A stretch of 64,000 nucleotides of DNA from Pseudomonadota bacterium (GTDB lineage: Bacteria; Pseudomonadota; Alphaproteobacteria; Rhizobiales; Beijerinckiaceae), in NCBI GenBank assembly GCA_020161575.1, contig JAIUNR010000009.1, positions 1 through 64,000 of the forward strand. Direction: 5' to 3'. The position numbers and the translations under genes are program-made. This document shows, piece after piece, positions 56,996-64,000 of this stretch. The notes under the pieces are model-generated. The model had not been told where the DNA came from. It saw only the letters and a list, made by a program, of their open reading frames with translations, and searched no databases. How positions within the stretch are numbered: the stretch's first letter is position 1; each line of letters begins with the position of its first letter.

Positions 56996-57598
56996 TCAGC
57001 GCGCCGTCGTCGCCAGCCAGGCCCGGCAACGCGCCTCGGGGTCCTGATGGCGCAGGATATCCGAGACAACCGCGACACAATCCGCCCCCGCGTCGAGACA
57101 GGCGGAAGCGGTTTCGAGCGTAATCCCGCCGATCGCGACGAGCGGGATATCGCCGATCCGGCGTTTCCAGGCACGGATCGGGGCGAGCCCCTGCGGCGCG
57201 AAGCGCATGGCCTTCACAATGGTTGGGAAAATCGGCCCGAGCGCAATGTAATCGGGCGCAAGATCGAGCGCGCGCGCCAGTTCCGCCTCGTCATGGGTCG
57301 AGATGCCGAACCGGAGTCCCGCACGGCGGATCGCGGGAAGGTCGGCCTCGTCGAGATCCTCCTGCCCGAGATGGAGCCATTCGGCCTTCTCGTCGATCGC
57401 GATACGCCAGAAATCATTGATAACGAGCACAGCGCCGTGCCGATCGCAAGCCGCACGCGCCGCGACGATAGCGGCGCGGATCTCTCCCTCGGAGCGATCC
57501 TTCATGCGCAGCTGGATGAAGCCTGCGCCGTTTCGCGCCAGCCGTTCCATCCACTCGGCCGAATCGACGACAGGGTAGAAGGGGGCGAGCGTCTTCAT
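56996..57598 (-). CDS. thiE: Thiamine phosphate synthase (ThiE-like)
   Basis: The 200-residue protein has the TIM-barrel ThiE pattern: FIQLRMKDRSEGEI, VLVINDFWRIAID, EWLHLGQEDLDE, YIALGPIFPTIVK and PLVAIGGITLETA. Residues for pyrophosphate and phosphate binding are in place, so it should join the thiazole and pyrimidine halves of thiamine. The G-P-I-F-P-T motif is followed by IVKAM, where many ThiE proteins have TKT. The gene lies between flbD and flhA on the same strand, far from any other thi gene in the window. I see no TPP riboswitch. Confidence 0.85.
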   Translation of the reverse strand: MKTLAPFYPVVDSAEWMERLARNGAGFIQLRMKDRSEGEIRAAIVAARAACDRHGAVLVINDFWRIAIDEKAEWLHLGQEDLDEADLPAIRRAGLRFGISTHDEAELARALDLAPDYIALGPIFPTIVKAMRFAPQGLAPIRAWKRRIGDIPLVAIGGITLETASACLDAGADCVAVVSDILRHQDPEARCRAWLATTAR

Positions 57599-57647
57599 GC
57601 ACGGGAACCTATGTCAGGCGCCGCGCGTAAGGCGGCGCCAAATGGAA

Positions 57648-59015
57648 TCAGGCCATCGCGATACGGCTCGCGCCGGGCTCGGGAACATCGAGACCAACCG
57701 CGACATATTCGTTGAGCTTGTTGCGCAAGGTGCGGATCGAGATGCCGAGGATCTTCGCGGCATGGGTGCGGTTGCCGAGGCAATGGTCGAGCGTATCGAG
57801 AATAAGCTCGCGCTCGACATCGGCCACCGTGCGCCCGACCAAGGCCCGCGTCGCCGCTTCGGCCGCCTCCGCGGCGCGGCGGGCGGTGCTGTCGCCGGTC
57901 TCGCGCGCGATCTCGATCCCTTCCGGCGTCATGATCGCATCGGGGCCGATCTCGATCCCCTGCGCCAGCAGAACCGCACGGTGAATCGTATTCTCCAGCT
58001 CGCGGACATTGCCGCGCCAGGGATTGGCGAGCAGCACGCGCTTGGCATCGAGGCTGATCGCGCGGAACGGCAGGCCGTTGAGTTCAGCGTAACGCTTGGC
58101 GAAATGGTTCGACAGCTCGACGATATCGTTTGCCCGTTCGCGCAGCGGCGGGATCTTCAGGTTGACGACGTTGAGGCGATAGAGAAGATCCTCGCGGAAC
58201 TCACCCGCCTTCACGCTTTCGATGAGATTGCGGTTGGAGGTCGCGATGATGCGGATATCCACCGGAACGGGCCGCGTGCCGCCCACACGGTCGATCACGC
58301 GCTCCTGAATGGCACGCAGCAGCTTGGCCTGAAGGCGCACATCCATCTCGGAGATTTCGTCGAGCAGGAGTGTGCCGCCATCGGCCTCCTCGAATTTGCC
58401 GACACGCCGGGCGATGGCGCCGGTAAACGCGCCCTTCTCATGGCCGAAAAGTTCGCTTTCGAGCAGGTTCTCGGGGATGGCGGCGCAATTCACCGAGACG
58501 AAAGGCTTGGAAGCGCGCTTCGATTTCTCGTGCAGGAAACGCGCCATCACTTCCTTGCCGACGCCCGATTCGCCGGTGATGAGGACGGAGGCATCCGAAC
58601 CCGCGATCTGCTGGGCGAGCTTCACCACCCGGCCCATCGCCTCATCACGGAAGATGATCGAGGTCTCGGTGCGGCTCACCGCCTCAAGGATCGCGGCGAT
58701 CAGCTCGGGATCAGGCGGCAGCGGGACATATTCCTTCGCGCCGGCTTCGATCGCCGCGACTGCCACGCGCTTGTCATTGCCGGTGCCACAGGCGACGATC
58801 GGCAGCGTGATGTGTTCGCCCTTGAGGCCGCCCACAAGCGCCGCGATGTCGAGATGCGCGTCGACCATGGCCAGATCGGCGCCCTTGCCCTGGCGGAGAT
58901 GGGAAAGCGCCGCTTCGATGCCGTCCACCTGCGCGACCTGCGCGCCGCGTTCGCGTGCGATCTTCGCCGCCGTGATCAATTCACCGCGCAATGTTCCGAC
59001 GATGAGAAGCCGCAT
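57648..59015 (-). CDS. flbD: Sigma-54-dependent flagellar regulator FlbD
   Basis: FlbD activates late flagellar genes with sigma-54 RNA polymerase and represses fliF in Caulobacter. The 455-residue protein has a degenerate N-terminal receiver (LIVGTLRGE in place of the acidic pair, with D in LAMVDAHLD). The AAA+ domain has ITGESGVGKEVMARFLHEKS, the sigma-54 loop GAFTGAIARR, and GGTLLLDEISEM. A Fis-type helix-turn-helix follows, with NRTHAAKILGISIRTLRNKL. The degenerate receiver is usual for FlbD, which is controlled by FliX instead of phosphorylation. It follows fliN on the same strand. Confidence 0.94.
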   Translation of the reverse strand: MRLLIVGTLRGELITAAKIARERGAQVAQVDGIEAALSHLRQGKGADLAMVDAHLDIAALVGGLKGEHITLPIVACGTGNDKRVAVAAIEAGAKEYVPLPPDPELIAAILEAVSRTETSIIFRDEAMGRVVKLAQQIAGSDASVLITGESGVGKEVMARFLHEKSKRASKPFVSVNCAAIPENLLESELFGHEKGAFTGAIARRVGKFEEADGGTLLLDEISEMDVRLQAKLLRAIQERVIDRVGGTRPVPVDIRIIATSNRNLIESVKAGEFREDLLYRLNVVNLKIPPLRERANDIVELSNHFAKRYAELNGLPFRAISLDAKRVLLANPWRGNVRELENTIHRAVLLAQGIEIGPDAIMTPEGIEIARETGDSTARRAAEAAEAATRALVGRTVADVERELILDTLDHCLGNRTHAAKILGISIRTLRNKLNEYVAVGLDVPEPGASRIAMA

Positions 59016-59090
59016 GGCTTTTCTCCTTCATTCCCAACCTGTCCGCGAGGTGCGGGCGGGTGTCTCGAAGCCGATATCGAAACGCTGCGA

Positions 59091-59438
59091 TCAGCGATCC
59101 GACTTGATGATTTCCGTCATGGTCACGCCGAGCTTGTCATCGACGAGAACAACCTCGCCGCGCGCGACCAGCCGGTCGTTGACGAAGATGTCGATCGCCT
59201 CGCCGACCCGGCGGTCAAGCTCAAGAATATGGCCGGGCGTCATGCGGAGCAGATCGCCCACCCCCATTTTCGAGCGCCCGAGCACGGCAGAGACCTGCAC
59301 CGGCACGTCAAAAACATTCTCAAGGTCCGCCGCGCTCTTGGTCGAGGGCGAAGCTTCGCCCTCGCCGCCATAGGCAGCCGCAACGAGATCGGCGGTGGAT
59401 TCGAGATCCTGGAGCTGAAAATTACCTTCGGTCGACAT
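59091..59438 (-). CDS. fliN: Flagellar motor switch protein FliN
   Basis: The 115-residue protein has a disordered N-terminus and one SpoA domain: VQVSAVLGRSKMGVGDLLRM, GHILELDRRVGEAIDIFVND and VLVDDKLGVTMTEII. FliN forms the lower part of the C-ring and docks the FliH-FliI complex. It lies between fliH and flbD, 30 and 75 bases from them. Confidence 0.94.
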   Translation of the reverse strand: MSTEGNFQLQDLESTADLVAAAYGGEGEASPSTKSAADLENVFDVPVQVSAVLGRSKMGVGDLLRMTPGHILELDRRVGEAIDIFVNDRLVARGEVVLVDDKLGVTMTEIIKSDR

Positions 59439-59468
59439 GGGTTTGTGCCTTCTGGTCTTGACGGTGTT

Positions 59469-60107
59469 TCATTCGCAATCCGGGAACAGAGCGTTCACGG
59501 CTTGATCGAGCATGGTTTCGAGTTTGGCGCGCTCGCGGACAATGCCGCCATCGGCCCACTCGATCCGGCAATCACCGGCAGGGATATCGGGGTCGGGGAA
59601 GACGAAGAGCTTCGCCTCGATCCCGTTCTCGCGCATCAGAGCGCCGATCCGCGTCTTGCAGGCATCGACGAGTGCCGGCGCGACGCGCACCGCCACATGG
59701 GGCGAGCCGCGCAGATCGCTGAAAATCGCACGCGCGGTGGCCTCAACCGCCTGAACGGGGATGACATCCATCATCCGCCCGGCGAGCTTGCGGGCGAAGA
59801 GCCGCGCGAAGGCGATCGCCTCGCTGCGGGCCTGTTCCTCGACACGCGCCATCTCTATCGCAGCCATTTCGAGGCGAGCGGCGAGGTTCTGCATCGCCTG
59901 CGCGATCTGGAGCTTTTCCTCGTCGCTCTGGAGCTGCTTGCCTTCCTCGACCCCCGCGAGCCGGCCCGCCTCGCGCGCCTCCTCGACAAGCCGCTGATGC
60001 TCGGCCTGGGGAACCGGGCCACGTCGCCCGGCATCAAGGAACGGCGAGCCGCCGCCCGATTTGGCGAAATCCCGGTCGAAGCTGAACGCGGTATGCATCT
60101 GCGCCAT
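59469..60107 (-). CDS. fliH: Flagellar assembly protein FliH
   Basis: The 212-residue protein has a disordered N-terminus, a central helix with repeated small-residue and charged positions (GRLAGVEEGKQLQSDEEKLQ), and a C-terminal V-ATPase-E-like domain ending WADGGIVRERAKLETMLDQA. FliH is the stalk that holds FliI at the C-ring. Sequence conservation in FliH is low, so position between fliG and fliN adds to the call. It begins 10 bases after fliG. Confidence 0.88.
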   Translation of the reverse strand: MAQMHTAFSFDRDFAKSGGGSPFLDAGRRGPVPQAEHQRLVEEAREAGRLAGVEEGKQLQSDEEKLQIAQAMQNLAARLEMAAIEMARVEEQARSEAIAFARLFARKLAGRMMDVIPVQAVEATARAIFSDLRGSPHVAVRVAPALVDACKTRIGALMRENGIEAKLFVFPDPDIPAGDCRIEWADGGIVRERAKLETMLDQAVNALFPDCE

Positions 60108-60117
60108 CCTGTCCGCC

Positions 60118-61182
60118 TCAGTAGATCAGTTCGTCTTCGGCGCGGTTCTTGCCGATGGTGATCTCGCCCTTGGCCGAAAGCTCCTTGGCGAGCATGACAA
60201 TCTTGCTCTGAGCCTCGTCGACTTCCTTGAGCCGCACCGGGCCGCGCCCGGCCATGAGGTCTTCCATGTTCTTCGCCGCACGGGTGGACATCTGCTGGAA
60301 GAAGAATTTCTTGATCGCCGGCGCCGCGCCCTTGAGGGCGATGGCGAGCTGATCGCGGTCGGAATAGCGGATCAGGGTCTGGACCGAGCCCGGATCGAGC
60401 TTCTGGAGATCCTCGAAGGTGAACATCAGGGAGCGGATCTTCTGCGCGGCCTCGCGGTTCCGCTCGTCGAGCGCCGAGAGGAACCAGCTTTCCGTCTGAC
60501 GGTCAAAGGAGTTGAAGATTTCAGCGATCATCTCGTGGCTGTCGCGCCGCGAGGTCTGCGAGAGGTTCGAGATGAACTCGGTACGCAAGGTGTCCTCGAT
60601 ATGGTTGAGAACCTCCTTCTGTACCGGCTCCATGTTGAGCATCCGGTTGACCACCTCCAGCGCGAATTCATGCGGCAGGAGGGAGAGAACCCGCGCGGCG
60701 TTCTCCGAATGGATCTTGGACAGGATGACGGCGACGGTCTGCGGGTATTCGCCCTTGAGATAGTTGGCGAGAACCTGATCCTGCACGTTGCCGAGCTTCT
60801 GCCACATGTTGCGGCCAGCCGGCCCGCGCAGCTCCTCCATGAGGGTATAGACCTTGTCCTTGGGCAGGATCTTGGTGAGCAGGGCCTCGGTGCGGTCGAA
60901 ATCACCCGTCACCGCGCCGCCGGCAGCCATCATGGAAAGGAATTCCGCGACCAGCGCCTCGACAGCTTCAGCGGTGACCGAACCGAGCCGGGCCATGGCA
61001 CGGGAGACGGTGCGGATCTCATCCTCGTCCAGCGCCGCCCAGATCTCGCCGCCATAGCGCTCGCCCAGCACCAGGAGGATGATCGCGGCCTTTTCCGCGC
61101 CCGAAAGGAAGCGGGTCAGTTCCGGGTTCGGCGCGCCGTTGTCGGCGTTCTGTTCGGTGGTTGCGGCTGCTGCCTTGGACAT
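60118..61182 (-). CDS. fliG: Flagellar motor switch protein FliG
   Basis: FliG is the rotor protein that meets the stator. The 354-residue protein has an N-terminal FliF-binding domain with [20 protein letters not shown] and a middle domain with [22 protein letters not shown] containing the EHPQ-like patch (here EYPQ). The C-terminal torque helix is [18 protein letters not shown]. All three domains are present. It follows fliF by 32 bases. Confidence 0.96.
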   Translation of the reverse strand: MSKAAAATTEQNADNGAPNPELTRFLSGAEKAAIILLVLGERYGGEIWAALDEDEIRTVSRAMARLGSVTAEAVEALVAEFLSMMAAGGAVTGDFDRTEALLTKILPKDKVYTLMEELRGPAGRNMWQKLGNVQDQVLANYLKGEYPQTVAVILSKIHSENAARVLSLLPHEFALEVVNRMLNMEPVQKEVLNHIEDTLRTEFISNLSQTSRRDSHEMIAEIFNSFDRQTESWFLSALDERNREAAQKIRSLMFTFEDLQKLDPGSVQTLIRYSDRDQLAIALKGAAPAIKKFFFQQMSTRAAKNMEDLMAGRGPVRLKEVDEAQSKIVMLAKELSAKGEITIGKNRAEDELIY

Positions 61183-61214
61183 GTTCTCTTCCTGTCAGCT
61201 GGATTTTGTCGGGA

Positions 61215-62894
61215 TCAGCGCGTCTGCGCGATCCATTGCCGGACGATGGCGGTCGATTCGGACGGGTTCTCCTGCACGATCTTGCCGAGGCTATCGATGG
61301 CGCCCTGCTGAAGCGCGTGCTGGATGGCATGCTGGTTGATGGCGTTGGAATTGGCGGGCACGAGCGCGCCTTCCTGGCCAGGGGCGGGCAGGGCGAGCAT
61401 CTGGCCCGAACCACCCTGGTTGATCATGCCCGAAGCGTCGATCACGCTCTGGAGGCCGGAGATCTGGGGGGCGCCCGGCCCGCCCTCGCCATCCTTGCCG
61501 GCCTTGGCGCCAATGCCCATCTGGCGCATCAGCGGGCGGACAACCAAGAGCATGACCAGCAGCGTCAGGATGCCCAGCACGCCGAGTTCGATCATGCGCA
61601 GCACGTCTTCCTTGGTCAGCGCGAGAAGCTGCTCCATCAGCGTCTGGGATTTCGTGTCGACCGCCGCAACTCCTTCCGCGAAGCGCAGGTTGATCACCTC
61701 GACCTGATCGCCACGATTGCGGTCAAAGCCGACCGAGGAGCGCACCAGCGCCGCGATACGGTCGAGTTCCTCCGCCGTACGCGGCTTGTATTCCATCTGA
61801 CCGCCGGCGCCGGGCGTGTAGACGCCGTCGACCAGCACCGCCACCGAGAGGCGCTTCACGCGGCCGGCTTCGATGATCTCGGTGCGGGTCGTCTTGGAAA
61901 TCTCGTAGTTGACGGTTTCCTCGGCGCGCTGGGTCTGCTCGCGCTGTTGCGGCTGCTGACCCTGCTGCTGGTTCTGCGGCAATTCATTGGCGACGGAGAC
62001 CTGACCATCCTTCGATTCGGCGGATTGCTGGTTCTCGGTGCGGGTCTGCGTGGAGCGCACGACGCGGCTTTCAGGGTCGAAATTATCCGTCACCTGCTGG
62101 ATGCGGTTGAAATCCATCTCGGCGGCGACCTGAACACGCGCCCGGCCACGCCCGACGATGCTCGCCACGATCTCCTCGACCTGTGTACGCAGGCGGCGCT
62201 CATGCGAGGATTGCTTGTCCTGCGCCTGCATGGCGGCATCATTCTCGTTGCCCGCGCCATCGGCGAGCAGGCGGCCGGTTTCGTCAACGATCGAGACACG
62301 CTCGGGCTTCAGGCCCTGGATGGCGGTTGCGACAAGGTGACGGATCGCGCGGATCTGGCCGGCATCGAGTTCGCCGCGCACTTTCAGCACGATAGAGGCG
62401 CGCGGCTCCTGCTTCTCACGATCGAAGAGCTTCTTTTCGGGAATCGCGAGATGAACGCGCGCCTGCTGCACCCGCTCGATCCCCTTGATCGTGCGGGCAA
62501 GCTCACCTTCGAGCGCGCGCAGCTGGTTCATGCCCTGCACGAAGCTCGTGGCCGAGAAAGTATCGCTCTTGTCGAAGATTTCGTAGCCGACACTGCCACC
62601 CGCGGGCAGGCCCTTGCCGGCGAATTCCATGCGCAGACGCGTCGCCTGATCCCGCGGGACAAGGATGGTGCTGCCATCCTGCCGGATCTCGTACTTGATG
62701 CCGCGATTCTCGAGATCGCGGATGATCGTGTTCGATTCCTGAATTGGGAGGTCCGCGAAGAGCACGCCCATGCCGGGAGTCGACATCTTCGTCATGACAA
62801 AGGCAAAGAACCCGATCAGCGCGAGCGTGACAGCGCCCATCGCGACAAGGCGTTGCGGTCCGAGGCGGTTCACGATTTCCAGGATGCCGTTCAC
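61215..62894 (-). CDS. fliF: Flagellar MS-ring protein FliF
   Basis: FliF forms the membrane ring on which the flagellum is built. The 559-residue protein has a first membrane helix at about 16-36. The ring-building motifs of the YscJ/FliF domain follow, with LEGELARTIKGIERVQQARVHLA near residue 125. A Gln-rich part lies near 300-320, and a second membrane helix near 425-445 precedes the FliG-binding tail. The start is GTG at 62894. It is the first gene of the reverse-strand flagellar series and has a CtrA box and a GGCAA repeat upstream. Confidence 0.95.
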   Translation of the reverse strand: MNGILEIVNRLGPQRLVAMGAVTLALIGFFAFVMTKMSTPGMGVLFADLPIQESNTIIRDLENRGIKYEIRQDGSTILVPRDQATRLRMEFAGKGLPAGGSVGYEIFDKSDTFSATSFVQGMNQLRALEGELARTIKGIERVQQARVHLAIPEKKLFDREKQEPRASIVLKVRGELDAGQIRAIRHLVATAIQGLKPERVSIVDETGRLLADGAGNENDAAMQAQDKQSSHERRLRTQVEEIVASIVGRGRARVQVAAEMDFNRIQQVTDNFDPESRVVRSTQTRTENQQSAESKDGQVSVANELPQNQQQGQQPQQREQTQRAEETVNYEISKTTRTEIIEAGRVKRLSVAVLVDGVYTPGAGGQMEYKPRTAEELDRIAALVRSSVGFDRNRGDQVEVINLRFAEGVAAVDTKSQTLMEQLLALTKEDVLRMIELGVLGILTLLVMLLVVRPLMRQMGIGAKAGKDGEGGPGAPQISGLQSVIDASGMINQGGSGQMLALPAPGQEGALVPANSNAINQHAIQHALQQGAIDSLGKIVQENPSESTAIVRQWIAQTR

Positions 62895-62955
62895 TGCTTC
62901 ACCATCGAGCTAGCTGTGTGCCACGCGATTTGCGTGGTTTGCGTTTTCTGCGCTA

Positions 62956-62968
62956 GGCAAGATTTGCC
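62956..62968. promoter_or_regulatory. Inverted repeat GGCAA-N3-TTGCC upstream of fliF
   Basis: GGCAA-GAT-TTGCC lies 62 bases from the fliF start and is preceded by CTA, as in the flhA copy. In Caulobacter the fliF promoter has an FlbD site (ftr4) next to the CtrA site, so this is a good candidate for the equivalent element. Confidence 0.55.
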
Positions 62969-62978
62969 CGGTGGATGG

Positions 62979-62993
62979 TTACCGTGACGTTAA
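62979..62993. promoter_or_regulatory. CtrA box upstream of fliF
   Basis: TTAC-CGTGACG-TTAA matches the CtrA consensus TTAA-N7-TTAA with one mismatch. It lies 85 bases from the fliF start. CtrA activation of fliF is well known in Caulobacter. The box is also 76 bases from the divergent pdxA-family start. Confidence 0.65.
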
Positions 62994-63068
62994 CTCCGGC
63001 AATTTTTTCCGCGCCCAGCACCGAAACTTCGGAGAGGGCCTATCCGATCGAGAAGGAAGACAGGTCCC

Positions 63069-64000
63069 ATGCAACTCCCCCTGGCAATCACGATGGGCGA
63101 CGGGGCGGGAATCGGACCGGAAATCATCGCCCGCTATTTCGGCGGCAGCGCACGCGACGATCTCTTCGTCATCGGCGACCCGGATCGCATCGCTGCCCAT
63201 TCAGGCCCGCACCGCATCATGCCGCTTGCAGGCGAGGAAAGCCTGAAGGATTTGCCTCGAATTGCACGGGAAGGCATGATTCCCGTGCTGTCCGCGGGGA
63301 AACTTCCGCCCACGCTGCCCTATGGCGCCATCGATGCGCGCGCGGGAAAACTGGCCTATGATTCGATCATCCGCGCGATCGATCTCGCGCTGGCCGGCAG
63401 GATCGCGGGGCTGGTGACAGCGCCGATCCACAAGGAAGCGCTGAAAGCGGCCGGAATAACCTTTCCCGGCCATACCGAGATCCTCGCGGCACGCACCGGC
63501 ACGCAAGATTTTGGCATGATGCTGGTCGAAGGCCCGCTGCGGGTGATTCTCGTCTCCATTCATCTCTCCTTGCGCGAAGCGCTCGACAAGGTGACGGGAG
63601 AAGCGCTCGCACGCACTTTCCGCCTCGCGCAGGAGGGATGCCGCGCACTGGGCATCGCCCAACCGCGCATCGCCGTGGCCGGTCTCAACCCCCATGCGGG
63701 AGAAGGCGGGTTGTTCGGGCGCGAGGAAATCGAGACGATCGGCCCCGCCATCGCCAAAGCGCGCACGCAAGGGTTCGAGGTTTCAGGCCCTTATCCGCCG
63801 GATACGGTATTCATGCGGGCGCGGCGCGGCGAATTCGATATCGTGGTCGCGCAATATCACGATCAGGGGCTTATCCCGATCAAGCTCAACGGCATCGAGA
63901 AGGGCGTGAACATCACGGTCGGCCTGCCGATCATCCGCACCAGCGTCGATCACGGCACCGCCTTCGATATCGCGGGAAAGGGCTTCGCCGATCCTTCGAG
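63069..64000 (+). CDS. pdxA: PdxA family 4-hydroxythreonine-4-phosphate dehydrogenase, cut by window edge
   Basis: The frame is open from the ATG at 63069 to the end of the window, giving 310 residues of a family that is usually about 330 long. It begins LPLAITMGDGAGIGPEIIAR. The metal-binding histidines are seen in FPGHTE, AQYHDQGL and TSVDHGTAFDIAG. PdxA makes the amino-ketone precursor of pyridoxal phosphate. The first motif has GDG where PdxA usually has GDP, so a related dehydrogenase of the PdxA2 group is possible. AAGGAAGACAGG precedes the ATG. The gene is divergent from fliF. Confidence 0.88.
   Translation, partial: MQLPLAITMGDGAGIGPEIIARYFGGSARDDLFVIGDPDRIAAHSGPHRIMPLAGEESLKDLPRIAREGMIPVLSAGKLPPTLPYGAIDARAGKLAYDSIIRAIDLALAGRIAGLVTAPIHKEALKAAGITFPGHTEILAARTGTQDFGMMLVEGPLRVILVSIHLSLREALDKVTGEALARTFRLAQEGCRALGIAQPRIAVAGLNPHAGEGGLFGREEIETIGPAIAKARTQGFEVSGPYPPDTVFMRARRGEFDIVVAQYHDQGLIPIKLNGIEKGVNITVGLPIIRTSVDHGTAFDIAGKGFADPS

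Noticed and set aside
56810-57000. TPP riboswitch near thiE
   Set aside because: No thi-box sequence was seen before or after the gene.
57597-60161. Forward open frame of 854 codons
   Set aside because: It runs opposite flbD, fliN and fliH, whose motifs are complete. Its sequence has no domain character.
62908-62923. Sigma-54-like promoter (TGGCAC-N5-TAGCT on the reverse strand) before fliF
   Set aside because: The expected start point would fall only about 3 bases before the GTG, leaving no room for a ribosome-binding site. One -12 base also differs. It is likely chance.
61161-62987. Forward open frame of 608 codons
   Set aside because: It is the antisense shadow of fliF.

Overview
The window is high-GC DNA from an alphaproteobacterium, most likely of the order Hyphomicrobiales (Rhizobiales). 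The lineage markers are CtrA and its phosphotransferase ChpT, FlbD, an EipA/DUF1134 envelope protein, a TIGR02302/DUF4175 membrane protein, the argH-lptM-lysA block with tlpA divergent, and the HIG1-cobalamin adenosyltransferase-etfBA-hbd block. I do not assign a genus. About 63 protein genes are supported, one cut by the right edge. I saw no rRNA, tRNA or CRISPR array.

Region 1 (1-8.9 kb) is mixed chromosome: an M23 cell-wall peptidase, a very small soluble hybrid histidine kinase, an AEC permease, GluQ-RS, an AlkA-type glycosylase, a secreted cysteine-rich protein of unknown function, a DUF2892 protein and a chemoreceptor of lower GC. A broken IS3-type transposase fragment follows the chemoreceptor. 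Region 2 (9.2-27.6 kb) is largely housekeeping: purL, bolA-grxD with a dispersed palindrome upstream, a thioredoxin-like tlpA facing argH, lptM, lysA, DUF4175, HIG1-pduO-etfB-etfA-hbd, a CPA2 antiporter, an HNH nuclease, dsbB, a DedA-like protein and maiA.

Region 3 (27.7-40.8 kb) looks like one catabolic regulon without a known name. It holds a Ggt-like hydrolase, a GntR/FCD regulator, a hydantoinase/dihydropyrimidinase, an Asp/Glu-hydantoin racemase, a VOC protein, an Aap-type amino-acid importer (binding protein and two permeases, no ATPase), an FAD amine-oxidase-like enzyme and two paralogous metal-dependent amidohydrolases. Three of its promoter regions carry a GTATAC-centred site that fits the published FadR-subfamily operator, and a fourth carries a related palindrome. 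I read this as uptake and stepwise hydrolysis of a cyclic amide or ureide, or of a modified amino acid, under the GntR protein. The substrate is not known.

Region 4 (40.8-43.6 kb) has envelope and salvage genes: a coiled-coil membrane protein, eipA, a YHS-domain protein and a CysQ-like phosphatase. Region 5 (43.8-62.9 kb) is the cell-cycle/motility block. chpT, cheA-cheW-cheY-cheB-cheR, divergent ctrA, fliI-fliJ and a UPF0104 membrane protein are followed by the reverse-strand series fliF-fliG-fliH-fliN-flbD-thiE-flhA. Upstream of both fliF and flhA lies the same composite element: an inverted repeat GGCAA-N3-TTGCC and a CtrA box TTAM-N7-TTAA at identical spacing. This suggests that CtrA and FlbD act together on these promoters, as known for Caulobacter fliF. 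The right edge cuts a pdxA-family gene.
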